Shown piece by piece: positions 1-7,949 of a DNA stretch of 55,179 bases. Source of the DNA: Eggerthellaceae bacterium. GTDB lineage: Bacteria > Actinomycetota > Coriobacteriia > Coriobacteriales > Eggerthellaceae. A program made the translations under genes and the position numbers. The stretch's first letter is position 1. Every line of letters begins with the position of its first letter. Where the stretch lies: NCBI GenBank assembly GCA_015062605.1, contig SUUI01000012.1:1-55179 (forward strand), written 5' to 3'. The notes below the pieces were generated by a model. It was not told the DNA's origin. It ran no database searches and saw nothing but the letters and a program-made list of their open reading frames with translations.

Positions 1-217
1 GCAATGCGACCGTCAACGTACCGATGCCGGGGCCGACTTCGAGCACGCAATCATCGGGGCCCACGTCCGAAAGCTTGATAATCTTCTTGATGATCGCGTC
101 ATTGATAAGGAAGTTCTGCCCAAGCGCATGCTTGGTCTCCAAACCGAACTCGGCGAGCACGCTTCGCGTTACGCCAAGCGCTGCGAGGGGCGATTCGGGC
201 TTTGAAGAGTCGCCCAT
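1..217 (-). CDS. rsmA: 16S rRNA dimethyladenosine transferase RsmA/KsgA, N-terminal part (cut by window edge)
   Basis: Only the first 72 codons lie in the window. They contain the family's N-terminal hallmark: a KHALGQNFL segment, then D-x2-VLEVGPGIGTLT, the SAM-binding motif I of RsmA. The enzyme dimethylates two adjacent adenosines near the 3' end of 16S rRNA during small-subunit maturation. The ATG at 217 overlaps the TAA of the upstream flavoprotein gene by one base (TAATG), so translation is probably coupled. A metG - tatD - rsmA order is common in Gram-positive bacteria and supports the call. Nothing can be said about the missing C-terminal part. Confidence 0.93.
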   Translation of the reverse strand, partial: MGDSSKPESPLAALGVTRSVLAEFGLETKHALGQNFLINDAIIKKIIKLSDVGPDDCVLEVGPGIGTLTVAL

Positions 218-951
218 TAGAACTCCTTGAGCTCCTCATCAACATCGTGCAGACCATCGAAATCTTCATCGATGAATTCCTCTAGGCCGTCTTGCTCATC
301 GCCATCGGCATCCCCTTCGCTTAAAACGAAGATATCGGGATCATCGATGATCTCGCCCGATGCATCGATCTTGCCGACCCAATCAAGGATCTGGTCAAGA
401 ACGAAGCCCGCGCAATAGAATGCAGAGCTCACGCACGTTACGAGCGGGTCATAGCCGAACGGGTCGTGACCTTCTCCGATGATATGCAGAGTTAACGGAC
501 GGGTTTCCTGATGACGCGCATCGGTGAAGAAGAATGGCTGCAAGCGATCGAGCAGCGCCTTGAATTGAGCCGGCGGACCTGCGAAGTACACAGGGCTCAC
601 CACGATGATCTCATCAGCCGCCGCGATCAAGTCGAGCACCGAGGCCATGTCGTCATTGATGACGCAATCGCCGTTTTCGCAAGCGCTGCATCCGATGCAT
701 GGATCGATATCTAAGCTCGCAACCGAAGCGATGGTGACAGCATCGTCTGGGTATTCCTCAAAACATGTATCGAACAGCTGCTGGGCAAGAGAGGCACTGC
801 GACCGTTTACACGCGAGGAACCCACGATGATCAAGCGGTTGTAGGCCTCTTCTTCGGGTACGGATGCCTTCACGTCAGAAGCTTTGACGTTCTTGCGCTT
901 CGGCGGCATGGTCTGCTTCGCCTTCTGGCCTTTGCTCTTCTGGTTACCCAT
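217..951 (-). CDS. NADPH-dependent FMN reductase-like iron-sulfur flavoprotein
   Basis: 244 residues. After a Lys-rich N-terminal stretch of about 40 residues there is a flavodoxin-like fold: a LIIVGSSRVNGRS phosphate-binding loop and VVSPVYFAGPP, typical of the NADPH-dependent FMN reductase family (PF03358). Between them lies a compact cysteine cluster C-x2-C-x2-C-x4-C (CIGCSACENGDC), the spacing known from iron-sulfur flavoproteins, where it holds a 4Fe-4S cluster. The C-terminus is very acidic (Asp/Glu-rich, about 35 residues). The ATG at 951 is preceded by GAGGAG; a longer open frame upstream overlaps tatD and was rejected. It sits 13 bp after tatD and overlaps rsmA by one base, so it is probably co-transcribed. 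Electron partner and substrate are unknown. Confidence 0.8.
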   Translation of the reverse strand: MGNQKSKGQKAKQTMPPKRKNVKASDVKASVPEEEAYNRLIIVGSSRVNGRSASLAQQLFDTCFEEYPDDAVTIASVASLDIDPCIGCSACENGDCVINDDMASVLDLIAAADEIIVVSPVYFAGPPAQFKALLDRLQPFFFTDARHQETRPLTLHIIGEGHDPFGYDPLVTCVSSAFYCAGFVLDQILDWVGKIDASGEIIDDPDIFVLSEGDADGDEQDGLEEFIDEDFDGLHDVDEELKEF

Positions 952-964
952 GCGTGGCTCCTCA

Positions 965-2008
965 TCAATCCTTTTCGATAAGCTTGGCTGGGATGCATTG
1001 CCAATCAAGCGGACCGCGATCCAGCAATCCCTTGGCATTATCCATAAGCTGCCCAAACAGCTCTGCACGCGCATCCGAAGCCTCATAGCCGAGCGTACGT
1101 GCAAGCACATCTGCAGTATACACGGTGTGTTGGGGACCGCATACCACACCGCGCATAGGTTCAGGTGCCATGTACGGCGCATCAGTCTCGGTCAGAAGCC
1201 TGTCTTTGGGCACTAAGCGCGCGGAGGCGCGCACGTAATCGCTCGGCTTGAAGGTTAAAGGACCGCCGAATGCCACGAAGCAGTCATGCTCAAGCCACGG
1301 CTCAAGCGTTTGAGGATCGAGGTTGAAGCAATGCAAGAGCACGCCAGATGTGGGAAACCCCTCTTCAGTAAGGATGCGAAGCGCCTCATCGTGTGCCTCG
1401 CGGATATGCAGGCTGATCGGCAATCCGAGTTCGTGCGCCATTCGGATTTGCGTCCGGAACACCTCGACTTGCACGGGCCGTGGAGAGAAATCGTAGTGGT
1501 AATCGAGTCCGATCTCCCCTATCGCGCATACGCGTGGATCAGAAAGCAAGGTTCTTAAGCGCGAAAGCGCTTCCCCATCGAAATCCTTCGCATTATGCGG
1601 ATGGCAGCCTACGGCGATCCTTATACGCACGCCATCGTCCCATCCCTCATGCGATACGCGCTCGCGGATCTGATCCTTCGTCGCCGCGACGACCGGATCG
1701 TCATCGGGCAAAAGAAGCGTCGATGCGACCAGATCATGCGCGAGAGGGATAGCGTCAGCCTGGTACGTGGAAAGATTCTCGAATGCCGTTTCGGCATCCT
1801 CGCATACATCGCAGATATCGCACACGAAATCGACGCCCCACACAAGCGCTTTCGCCAAAGCGAGCGCCGGGTTGGGAAGCATCTGGATGTGCGCATGCGT
1901 ATCGGCGATCGCCGCACCTATCGAAGGTGCGGCAACCACACGGTATTTGCCATGCTTGCGCTTCTGGTAGAACAGCGCGTCGTTAAAGGTCGGCTCGGTA
2001 TAATCCAC
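965..2008 (-). CDS. TatD family metal-dependent hydrolase (3'-5' DNase type)
   Basis: 347 residues, about 80 more than a typical TatD protein. The extra length is an N-terminal extension and an insertion after the first metal motif. Visible metal-site motifs of the TIM-barrel family (PF01026) are DTHAH (His38, His40), GEIGLDYHYD, LHIREA, LLHCF and TETDAPY. TatD proteins are divalent-metal-dependent nucleases with 3'-5' exonuclease activity; the role here is inferred from the family. I chose the GTG at 2008, ten bases after the metG stop, because the frame further upstream lies inside metG; no strong ribosome-binding site is visible, so the start is uncertain. Neighbours metG and rsmA match the usual arrangement. 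Confidence 0.88.
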   Translation of the reverse strand: MDYTEPTFNDALFYQKRKHGKYRVVAAPSIGAAIADTHAHIQMLPNPALALAKALVWGVDFVCDICDVCEDAETAFENLSTYQADAIPLAHDLVASTLLLPDDDPVVAATKDQIRERVSHEGWDDGVRIRIAVGCHPHNAKDFDGEALSRLRTLLSDPRVCAIGEIGLDYHYDFSPRPVQVEVFRTQIRMAHELGLPISLHIREAHDEALRILTEEGFPTSGVLLHCFNLDPQTLEPWLEHDCFVAFGGPLTFKPSDYVRASARLVPKDRLLTETDAPYMAPEPMRGVVCGPQHTVYTADVLARTLGYEASDARAELFGQLMDNAKGLLDRGPLDWQCIPAKLIEKD

Positions 2009-2018
2009 AGCGGTATGC

Positions 2019-3602
2019 TTACAGCGTGGTCTCGGCGATGTCGAGGCGCGGGAAGAGCGGTTCGCCCTTTTCGACCGGATTGCCCGCAGGCAACTGCCCC
2101 CATGCACTCGCGGCTTTGATGTCTTCGATTTCGGTGATGTCACCTAAGCCCAGACGCTTGAACACCTCTGCCGACGTGTTCGGCATGAATGGAGCCATGT
2201 ACAGGGCGATGACGCGGATGGCCTCAAGCAGATTGTAAAGTACGGCCGCCAGCTCATCGCGCTTGTCGGGATCTTTCGCCATGCGGAACGGCTCGGTCTC
2301 GTCGATGTAGAGGTTCGCACGGTGCGCAAGCTTCTGAACCGCTTGCGCGGCGCCCGTGAAATCGACGCGCGCCATGCATGCATCGTATTCCTCATAGAGC
2401 CCATCGGCGATTTCCTTGAGCGGATTGTCTTCCACGATCCCTTTCGCGCTTTCCGGCACCTCGGGAACCACGCCATCGAAATACTTGGAGTTCATGCCAG
2501 GAACACGGCTCGCAAGATTACCCCAGGTATTCGCCAAATCGGCGTTGTATACCTGCACCATGCGCTCCATCGAGATGTCGCCGTCATAGCCGAAGCGAAC
2601 ATCGGTCATGAAGTAGTAACGGTATGCGTCCACGCCGAAGATCTTCACGAGGTCGGCGGGCATAACGCCGTTGCCCTTGGACTTGCTCATCTTCTCGCCC
2701 TTGGTGAGCAAGAACCCATGACCGAAGATGGTATGCGGAAGAGGCAGACCAGCAGCCATGAGCATGGCGGGCCAGATCACGCAATGGAAGCGGATGATGT
2801 CCTTGCCGACGAAGTGGTACTGCATCGGCCAGCGCGCATCGAACTCGCCAGGGCGATCGGGATCGGCATAGCCGATGCCCGTGAGATATGCGAGCAGCGC
2901 ATCGGCCCACACATAGGCCACGTGGCCTTCGTCGAACGGCAGGGGAACGCCCCAGTCGAAGGTCGAACGCGAAATCGAGAGATCCTTCAATCCGCTCTTC
3001 ACAAACGAGACGACCTCGTTCTTGCGAATCTCGGGACGGATGAAATCAGGATGAGCATCGTAGTATTCAAGCAGCTTGTCTTCGAACTCGGACAGCTTGA
3101 AGAACCAGTTCTCCTCACCACCGGCCTTCTGCACCGGACGCTTGCAGTCGGGGCACACGAACACGCCGTCCTCGTTCTTCTCGAGGTCGCTTTCGGCATA
3201 GTAGGTTTCCTCATGCACGCAATACCAGCCCTCATAGGCGCCCTTGTACAGATAGCCCTTGTCATAAAGATCGCCCCAGAACTTCTGGACCGAACGCGTC
3301 TGACGGTCTTCTGTCGTACGCACGAAATCGGTATAGGTGATATTGAGCAAATCCCACGCATCACGAAACGCCGGCTCCATCGAGTCGCACCACTCCTGCG
3401 GCTCCATGCCGTGCGCTGCGGCCGTATCGGCGACCTTTTGGCCGTGCTCGTCCATGCCGGTCACGAACCCGACGTCGCAGCCATTCATGCGCTGATAGCG
3501 CGCGACGGTATCGGCAGCTGTTGTCGTGTATGCTGTGCCCAGGTGCGGGGACGCATTCACGTAGTAGATAGGCGTTGTGAAAGTATACGTTGGCTTGCCC
3601 AT
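2019..3602 (-). CDS. metG: Methionyl-tRNA synthetase
   Basis: 527 residues. Class I synthetase with HLGT (HIGH signature, near residue 20) and KMSKSKG (near 303). A zinc-binding insertion contains CPDC with other Cys/His residues. The anticodon-binding helical domain follows, with the N-x-Y-ID-E-EPF segment conserved in MetRS. The enzyme charges tRNA-Met with methionine. The C-terminal EMAP-II-like tRNA-binding domain found in many bacterial MetRS is absent, since the protein ends soon after the anticodon domain. The start at 3602 has GGAGAAG eight bases upstream; a 22-codon longer frame has no site. It heads the tightly packed tatD - flavoprotein - rsmA run. Confidence 0.96.
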   Translation of the reverse strand: MGKPTYTFTTPIYYVNASPHLGTAYTTTAADTVARYQRMNGCDVGFVTGMDEHGQKVADTAAAHGMEPQEWCDSMEPAFRDAWDLLNITYTDFVRTTEDRQTRSVQKFWGDLYDKGYLYKGAYEGWYCVHEETYYAESDLEKNEDGVFVCPDCKRPVQKAGGEENWFFKLSEFEDKLLEYYDAHPDFIRPEIRKNEVVSFVKSGLKDLSISRSTFDWGVPLPFDEGHVAYVWADALLAYLTGIGYADPDRPGEFDARWPMQYHFVGKDIIRFHCVIWPAMLMAAGLPLPHTIFGHGFLLTKGEKMSKSKGNGVMPADLVKIFGVDAYRYYFMTDVRFGYDGDISMERMVQVYNADLANTWGNLASRVPGMNSKYFDGVVPEVPESAKGIVEDNPLKEIADGLYEEYDACMARVDFTGAAQAVQKLAHRANLYIDETEPFRMAKDPDKRDELAAVLYNLLEAIRVIALYMAPFMPNTSAEVFKRLGLGDITEIEDIKAASAWGQLPAGNPVEKGEPLFPRLDIAETTL

Positions 3603-3701
3603 TGCTTCTCCTTGAGGTATTTGTCCGTAAACGATGTTATGATACGCCACTTCACGCGGCGTTTCCACTCACGTGCCGCAAACCGTACCTCACATCACGC
3701 A

Positions 3702-3732
3702 AAAGACCCTCGGGACGATCCCGAGGGTCTTT
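3702..3732 (-). terminator. Intrinsic terminator after the PrpD gene
   Basis: Perfect 14-bp inverted repeat AAAGACCCTCGGGA / TCCCGAGGGTCTTT with a 3-base loop, followed on the minus strand by TTTTGC. It lies 34 bases past the stop of the PrpD gene and before metG, so it separates the two minus-strand operons. Confidence 0.85.
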
Positions 3733-3765
3733 GCTTGAACCGAAATAACGCTTCGATTTGAGCGA

Positions 3766-5148
3766 TTACGCCAAAAGATTCGTCAACTCGGTAATCGACT
3801 CGAGTTCCTCCAGACGATTGACAGTCTCTATGACCTTGTCGGCCTGCTCGCGCGTAAGCTTGCCCGCGACGTTCTTATAGAACTTGTCGAGGATCTCCTC
3901 CTCAGTCATCGGGTTGTGATAGATGTTGCCCTTCACGTTCTCCGAACGTGCGAAGTACACGCTTCCATCTTCCATGATGACCTCGACATTGCCGGTGACG
4001 TACTCATCGGGCGGCAGACTCGGCGAGATCTCGATCTTATCGATGAGGTCGGCGATCACCGGGTCTTTGACAGCCTCAAGGCTTGCCATGTGCTCGGGAC
4101 GCACATCGTGCTTCGCTAAGGCGCACGCTACCGTGAAAAAGATGCTGAACGCAGCAGAGGGCTGGAAGTCTTCCGTGACTTCCCACGGCGTGCAGCAGAA
4201 GCCCGCAGCGGTCTTCGGCGTGGTATGCGCGATGATCTTTTTGATCTTGGCGGGATCGGGATTGTGCTCTTTGACAATCTCCATCGTCGCATCGATATAA
4301 GGATGTGTCACGCGGCATGAGCTCCACGGCTTGATGACGATATCGGCATAGAACACCTTGCCCAAGTCCTCGCAGAGAAGCTCAGGTTTCTGGGCATCAC
4401 CGCAGAATAGGAAGAAGTAGCCCTTCTTGCCACCGAATGCATCGTATGCGGCTGTGAGCCCGCGCTTCGCCAAATCAACGGACAGGAATGCGTTGCGTGC
4501 CGCGAACGCCATGGGGAATTTGAACGCCAGCGTCTTGTCATTGACGTTGTCCATCGAGCTGCCAAGCGTGTTCAGGTCGATGCCGTATGCGTTGCGCATC
4601 TGCTTCTCATCCAAACCCGAAAGCTTGCCGACGATCGTCGTGGCGCCAAGGCCATTGATTGTATTCGTGTTATCCCAACCCGCATATACGTTGAAACCGC
4701 TCGATGCACCCAGACGCGCCGTCACGTCATCGCCAAGCGCTAGCGCCGTGATGAAATCTTTGCCGCTTGCGCCCACGCGCTCTGCCGCAGCCAGCGCGGC
4801 AGGCACCGTCGTGCCAGAAATGTGGCCTGCACTGCAGAGCTTGCCCTTGTTCTCGCACTGCACCGCCTCGAAATCCCAGGAACGCATCTCGAAGCTGTTG
4901 ATGAACGCTGCTTCAGCAGCCGATAGCTTCTTGCCGCGGAACAGTGCGGTCGCACCGTTCTCTCGATCCTCGTAACCCTTCACCAAATCGAAGAGCTCAT
5001 CGCACATCGGAGCGCCCGTGCCAATGGCCATGCAGCCGATGCCATCGAGCAGGCGTACCTTCAACCTCGAAACCGTGAAATCGTCAAGGTCCTCGAACTT
5101 CGTCGAAACCACGTATGCGCTGATTGTCTCTGTCATGTTCTCGCTCAT
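3766..5148 (-). CDS. MmgE/PrpD family protein
   Basis: 460 residues, the usual length of the MmgE/PrpD family (PF03972), which includes 2-methylcitrate dehydratase, cis-aconitate decarboxylase and iminodisuccinate epimerase. Family features visible are RLLDGIGCMAIG near the N-terminus, the GHISGTTVPAALAAAE segment, a DVTARLG helix and KPWSSCRVTHPYIDA. The last corresponds to the active-site region before the C-terminal domain. The substrate cannot be read from sequence. ATG 5148 has AAGGGG six bases upstream and is preferred to an in-frame TTG two codons earlier. It is third in an operon with a Mo/W oxidoreductase and its Fe-S protein, so it probably acts on the product or precursor of that enzyme. 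Similar PrpD genes next to Mo enzymes would support a hydro-lyase or isomerase step. Confidence 0.87.
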   Translation of the reverse strand: MSENMTETISAYVVSTKFEDLDDFTVSRLKVRLLDGIGCMAIGTGAPMCDELFDLVKGYEDRENGATALFRGKKLSAAEAAFINSFEMRSWDFEAVQCENKGKLCSAGHISGTTVPAALAAAERVGASGKDFITALALGDDVTARLGASSGFNVYAGWDNTNTINGLGATTIVGKLSGLDEKQMRNAYGIDLNTLGSSMDNVNDKTLAFKFPMAFAARNAFLSVDLAKRGLTAAYDAFGGKKGYFFLFCGDAQKPELLCEDLGKVFYADIVIKPWSSCRVTHPYIDATMEIVKEHNPDPAKIKKIIAHTTPKTAAGFCCTPWEVTEDFQPSAAFSIFFTVACALAKHDVRPEHMASLEAVKDPVIADLIDKIEISPSLPPDEYVTGNVEVIMEDGSVYFARSENVKGNIYHNPMTEEEILDKFYKNVAGKLTREQADKVIETVNRLEELESITELTNLLA

Positions 5149-5184
5149 AGGCAACCCCTTTCTTCTTGATTGCGAAAAGGCGGA

Positions 5185-5523
5185 TTATTGGTTCGAGATG
5201 ACGTAGACCTTACCCGTCATCTCGCTAGCCTTACGTGCCAGCTCTAGGAAATCACCGTACTCGATGCACTGCGCCAAGCATACATGCGCGCATGCGGCGT
5301 CACCGCCAGCCGCGATACGGTCGGCGCACATGTCGCACAAAGACGTGAGGATGGGCGCATTGTCCCAATTCCAGTGCTCTTCGTCGATTTGGAACGGCGG
5401 CACTTCGAGCATCTTGATGCCCCACTTGCCCAAGCCGATGCCATGCTCGTTGCGGCAGGCGATCTCGCAGCTATGGCAACCCGTGCAATATTCGTAATTG
5501 ATAAGCAATGCTGGTTTAGTCAT
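5185..5523 (-). CDS. Small 4Fe-4S electron-transfer subunit of the Mo/W oxidoreductase
   Basis: 112 residues with nine cysteines placed for two 4Fe-4S clusters: C13-x2-C16-x2-C19-x3-C23 near the N-terminus and C63-x2-C66-x11-C78-x3-C82-x3-C86 in the second half. This resembles the beta subunits of DMSO-reductase-family enzymes but is half their usual size and has lost the other two cluster sites. No signal peptide or membrane segment is present. The start has GGAGGA seven bases upstream. It lies 24 bp behind the catalytic subunit and 36 bp before the PrpD gene, all on one strand, so it is very likely the electron-transfer partner of the catalytic subunit in the cytoplasm. Confidence 0.85.
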   Translation of the reverse strand: MTKPALLINYEYCTGCHSCEIACRNEHGIGLGKWGIKMLEVPPFQIDEEHWNWDNAPILTSLCDMCADRIAAGGDAACAHVCLAQCIEYGDFLELARKASEMTGKVYVISNQ

Positions 5524-5547
5524 TTTGCTTCCTCCTTGCGCATCCGA

Positions 5548-7791
5548 TTAGCCATCGAGGCCTTGGGCCTTGTAGATCTTGCACATCATCTCTTTGTAAA
5601 TCGAGCCGAAGCCCAGAGGGTTCACGCAGAAGTGAGGCAGGAGCAAGTTGACATTGGACTTCCATACGCCGAACAGGTTCGGCTCTGCGCCCTCCTGCTC
5701 CGGATACCACCAACCATGCTCGCAATGGACGACGCCCTCTTTGATAACCTCGGAAACCCATGCCTTCATCTGGCATTTGCCGAGCCAGTTCTCGATCGTG
5801 ACCCAATCGCCATTCTGGATGCCGTATTTCTCGGCATCGGCAGGATGGATGGTGACCTTCGCCCACGGATCGATCTCGCGCAAAGATGCGATCATGCGAT
5901 GCTCGGAATGGAACGACGTGTACTTGCGACCGCCGGTGGTCAAGATCAGCGGATACTCCTCCGCCAACTCCGGATGGCTGTACTTGCTGTAATAGGGCTC
6001 GTGATAGTACGGCAACGGATCCTCGCCCCACATCGGGTAGAGAAGAGAGTACAGCTCGATACGCCCAGACGGGGTGTTGAAGCCCGGTTTCCCATCACCG
6101 CGGGAAAGTCCCTTCTCGTACTTCTTATAGGTATACTCACCCTGGTACACGCCCATATGGCGCAGCTCATCGAACCCGAAATCATACGAGGCGTGCAGCT
6201 GCCTGTCGAAGAAGTCGACGGCATCCTTGTAATCCCATGCGTCAGGATTCAACCTCTTGCCAAGCTGGATGCAGAACTCGATGTCGGAACGGACGCCCGG
6301 ATTGTCAATCGCCTTGTTGATAGCTGCGACGAAGAACGGATTGCGTCCGTAGTGCGGCAGCACCACGCCGTCAAGCTCGGGGAAGGTCGCCACAGGCAAA
6401 AAGACATCTGCCAAAGCGACCGCGGTCGGTGTGAGGAACAAATCGCGGCACACCGTGAATTCCATCTTCTTGAGGCCCGCGTACCAACGCTGCGGCTGCA
6501 CGTTGTTCGTCGGCGAGATGATGTTCGTGCTCTGGAGCACCGCCATACGCAGCTTGATCGGCTCATCGGTCTCGAGGCACTCGAGCGTGATATCGGGATT
6601 GCATACCCACTGCGAACGATCGGCAGCCGGGAAGTTCTTCGCACCAAGGCGGTTCTCGAATTGGCCTGGAGCCAGATTCGAACGCGTATCGACGCGCCAC
6701 TTGCCCAAGAACGTAGAAGGCTGGCCGACGGTAACGCCGCCGGGGACGTCGACATAGCCGCAGATGGCGAGCATGGCGAGCGCCGCATGGCTTGCCTGGC
6801 CACCCGTCGTGGTCTGATCGAATGTCAAGCCCCACATGAGAGAGGACGGCTTGTTGGTCGCGAACTGGCGGGCAACCCGATAGATGAGATGCTCGGGAAT
6901 CTCGCAGATCTCGGCAGCGCGTGAAGGCGGATACTCGCGGCAGCGCTCTGCGAACTGCTCGAAGCCGTAGCACCACTTGTCGACGAAATCGTGATCATAG
7001 AGGTCCTCCTCGATGATGACGTTGAGGAAGGCAAGCGCGAGCGCCGCATCGGTGCCGGGACGTAAGCGAATCGCCGTATCGGCATGGGCGCCGAGCCATG
7101 TGATGCGCGGATCGATCGTGATGATCTTGGAACCGCGCTTCATCAAATCGATCAGCGAGTGGCCGAAGAAGCCGTCGCCGTTGGAGGTTAAGGGCATCTT
7201 GCCCCAGCTGATGATGTATTTGGGCACCTCGTAACCGGGATGATCATAGCTATCCGGGAAATACGATGCGAAGTCAAGCTCCGGATAGCCCGTACCGAAC
7301 ACGAACTCGGCGACTGCGCAACGCGGGCCATAGCAGGAATAACCGCTGATGCCCATAAGCGTCGTCGATGTACGGAACACGCCGAACGCCAAAGGCGGCG
7401 CATACAGCGCGGCCTGACGACCAGTACCCTGGATGACGACGATCGAGTCCATGCCGTACTTGCCTTGGATCTCGCGCGCCTTCTCGGCGATCAAATCAAG
7501 CGCATCATCCCACGTGATGGGCTCCCATTTGTTCTCACCGCGCTCGCCTGCACGCTTAAGCGGCGTGGTAATGCGCTGAGGATGGTTGAGATACTCGGGC
7601 AAAGTCAGGCAACGAACGCACAGACGGCCATTGGTCACCGGGTGCTCCTCGTCGCCGTCGACATTTACCAGTTTGTTGTCGACCACATGCAATTTCAGGC
7701 CGCATCCGACCGGATGGCATCCAGGGGCTGACCAGGCGCATGTCCTCACCCAATAATCGTTGTCAGTACCCCACTTCCATTGATCTTTCAT
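5548..7791 (-). CDS. Molybdopterin (Mo/W-bis-MGD) oxidoreductase, cytoplasmic, acetylene-hydratase/transhydroxylase-like
   Basis: 747 residues of the DMSO reductase superfamily. The N-terminal Fe-S region has C18-x6-C25-x4-C30 and C58-x2-C61, in the setting GCHPVGCGLKLHV...GRLCVRC. A GYSCYGPRCAVAE segment (Cys153, Cys158) lies where the metal-ligating residue normally sits. The molydopterin-dinucleotide-binding domain begins near residue 620 (YPLILTTGGRKYTSFHSEHR). There is no Tat signal, so it works in the cytoplasm. Length, missing signal and small Fe-S partner recall acetylene hydratase and pyrogallol transhydroxylase, which catalyse non-redox or internally redox-balanced reactions; the substrate is unknown. 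ATG 7791 follows GGGAGAAG. First gene of a three-gene operon, with a promoter-operator candidate upstream. Confidence 0.88.
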   Translation of the reverse strand: MKDQWKWGTDNDYWVRTCAWSAPGCHPVGCGLKLHVVDNKLVNVDGDEEHPVTNGRLCVRCLTLPEYLNHPQRITTPLKRAGERGENKWEPITWDDALDLIAEKAREIQGKYGMDSIVVIQGTGRQAALYAPPLAFGVFRTSTTLMGISGYSCYGPRCAVAEFVFGTGYPELDFASYFPDSYDHPGYEVPKYIISWGKMPLTSNGDGFFGHSLIDLMKRGSKIITIDPRITWLGAHADTAIRLRPGTDAALALAFLNVIIEEDLYDHDFVDKWCYGFEQFAERCREYPPSRAAEICEIPEHLIYRVARQFATNKPSSLMWGLTFDQTTTGGQASHAALAMLAICGYVDVPGGVTVGQPSTFLGKWRVDTRSNLAPGQFENRLGAKNFPAADRSQWVCNPDITLECLETDEPIKLRMAVLQSTNIISPTNNVQPQRWYAGLKKMEFTVCRDLFLTPTAVALADVFLPVATFPELDGVVLPHYGRNPFFVAAINKAIDNPGVRSDIEFCIQLGKRLNPDAWDYKDAVDFFDRQLHASYDFGFDELRHMGVYQGEYTYKKYEKGLSRGDGKPGFNTPSGRIELYSLLYPMWGEDPLPYYHEPYYSKYSHPELAEEYPLILTTGGRKYTSFHSEHRMIASLREIDPWAKVTIHPADAEKYGIQNGDWVTIENWLGKCQMKAWVSEVIKEGVVHCEHGWWYPEQEGAEPNLFGVWKSNVNLLLPHFCVNPLGFGSIYKEMMCKIYKAQGLDG

Positions 7792-7856
7792 CTCGCTTCT
7801 CCCCCTATTCTCTCGCGCTTCAATTCCCCTTGAAAAGAAACCGAATCTGTTAGTCC

Positions 7857-7886
7857 GATTGTACAATGCGAGACGGTCTCGCACAA
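7857..7886 (-). promoter_or_regulatory. Promoter candidate for the Mo/W enzyme operon
   Basis: On the minus strand TTGTGC (7886-7881) is followed by an 18-base spacer and TACAAT (7862-7857), about 65 bases before the ATG of the Mo/W enzyme. The spacer contains the 17-bp palindrome 7867-7883, as expected of a repressor-controlled promoter. A TACAAT also occurs on the plus strand at 7897-7902, facing the amidohydrolase gene, without a clear -35 box. Confidence 0.5.
7867..7883. promoter_or_regulatory. 17-bp palindrome, candidate operator shared by divergent genes
   Basis: TGCGAGAC-G-GTCTCGCA is a perfect inverted repeat with 8-bp arms and one central base. It lies between the minus-strand Mo/W operon and the plus-strand amidohydrolase gene and inside the -35/-10 spacer of the minus promoter candidate. 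It has no T-run and is far from gene ends, so it is better read as a protein-binding site than a terminator. The regulator is not encoded next to it. Confidence 0.55.
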
Positions 7887-7949
7887 TTGAATACGCTACA
7901 ATGACTGCGGCAAATATCCGGTGCGTTACCGTCTGAAAGGATCGCCCTT

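Noticed and set aside
2322-3761. 479-codon frame antisense to metG
   Set aside because: It mirrors the codon pattern of metG and crosses into its upstream region; no ribosome-binding site or known domain.
5284-6924. 546-codon frame antisense to the Mo/W enzyme gene
   Set aside because: High-GC shadow of a strongly supported gene; translated product is Arg/Leu-rich without domains.
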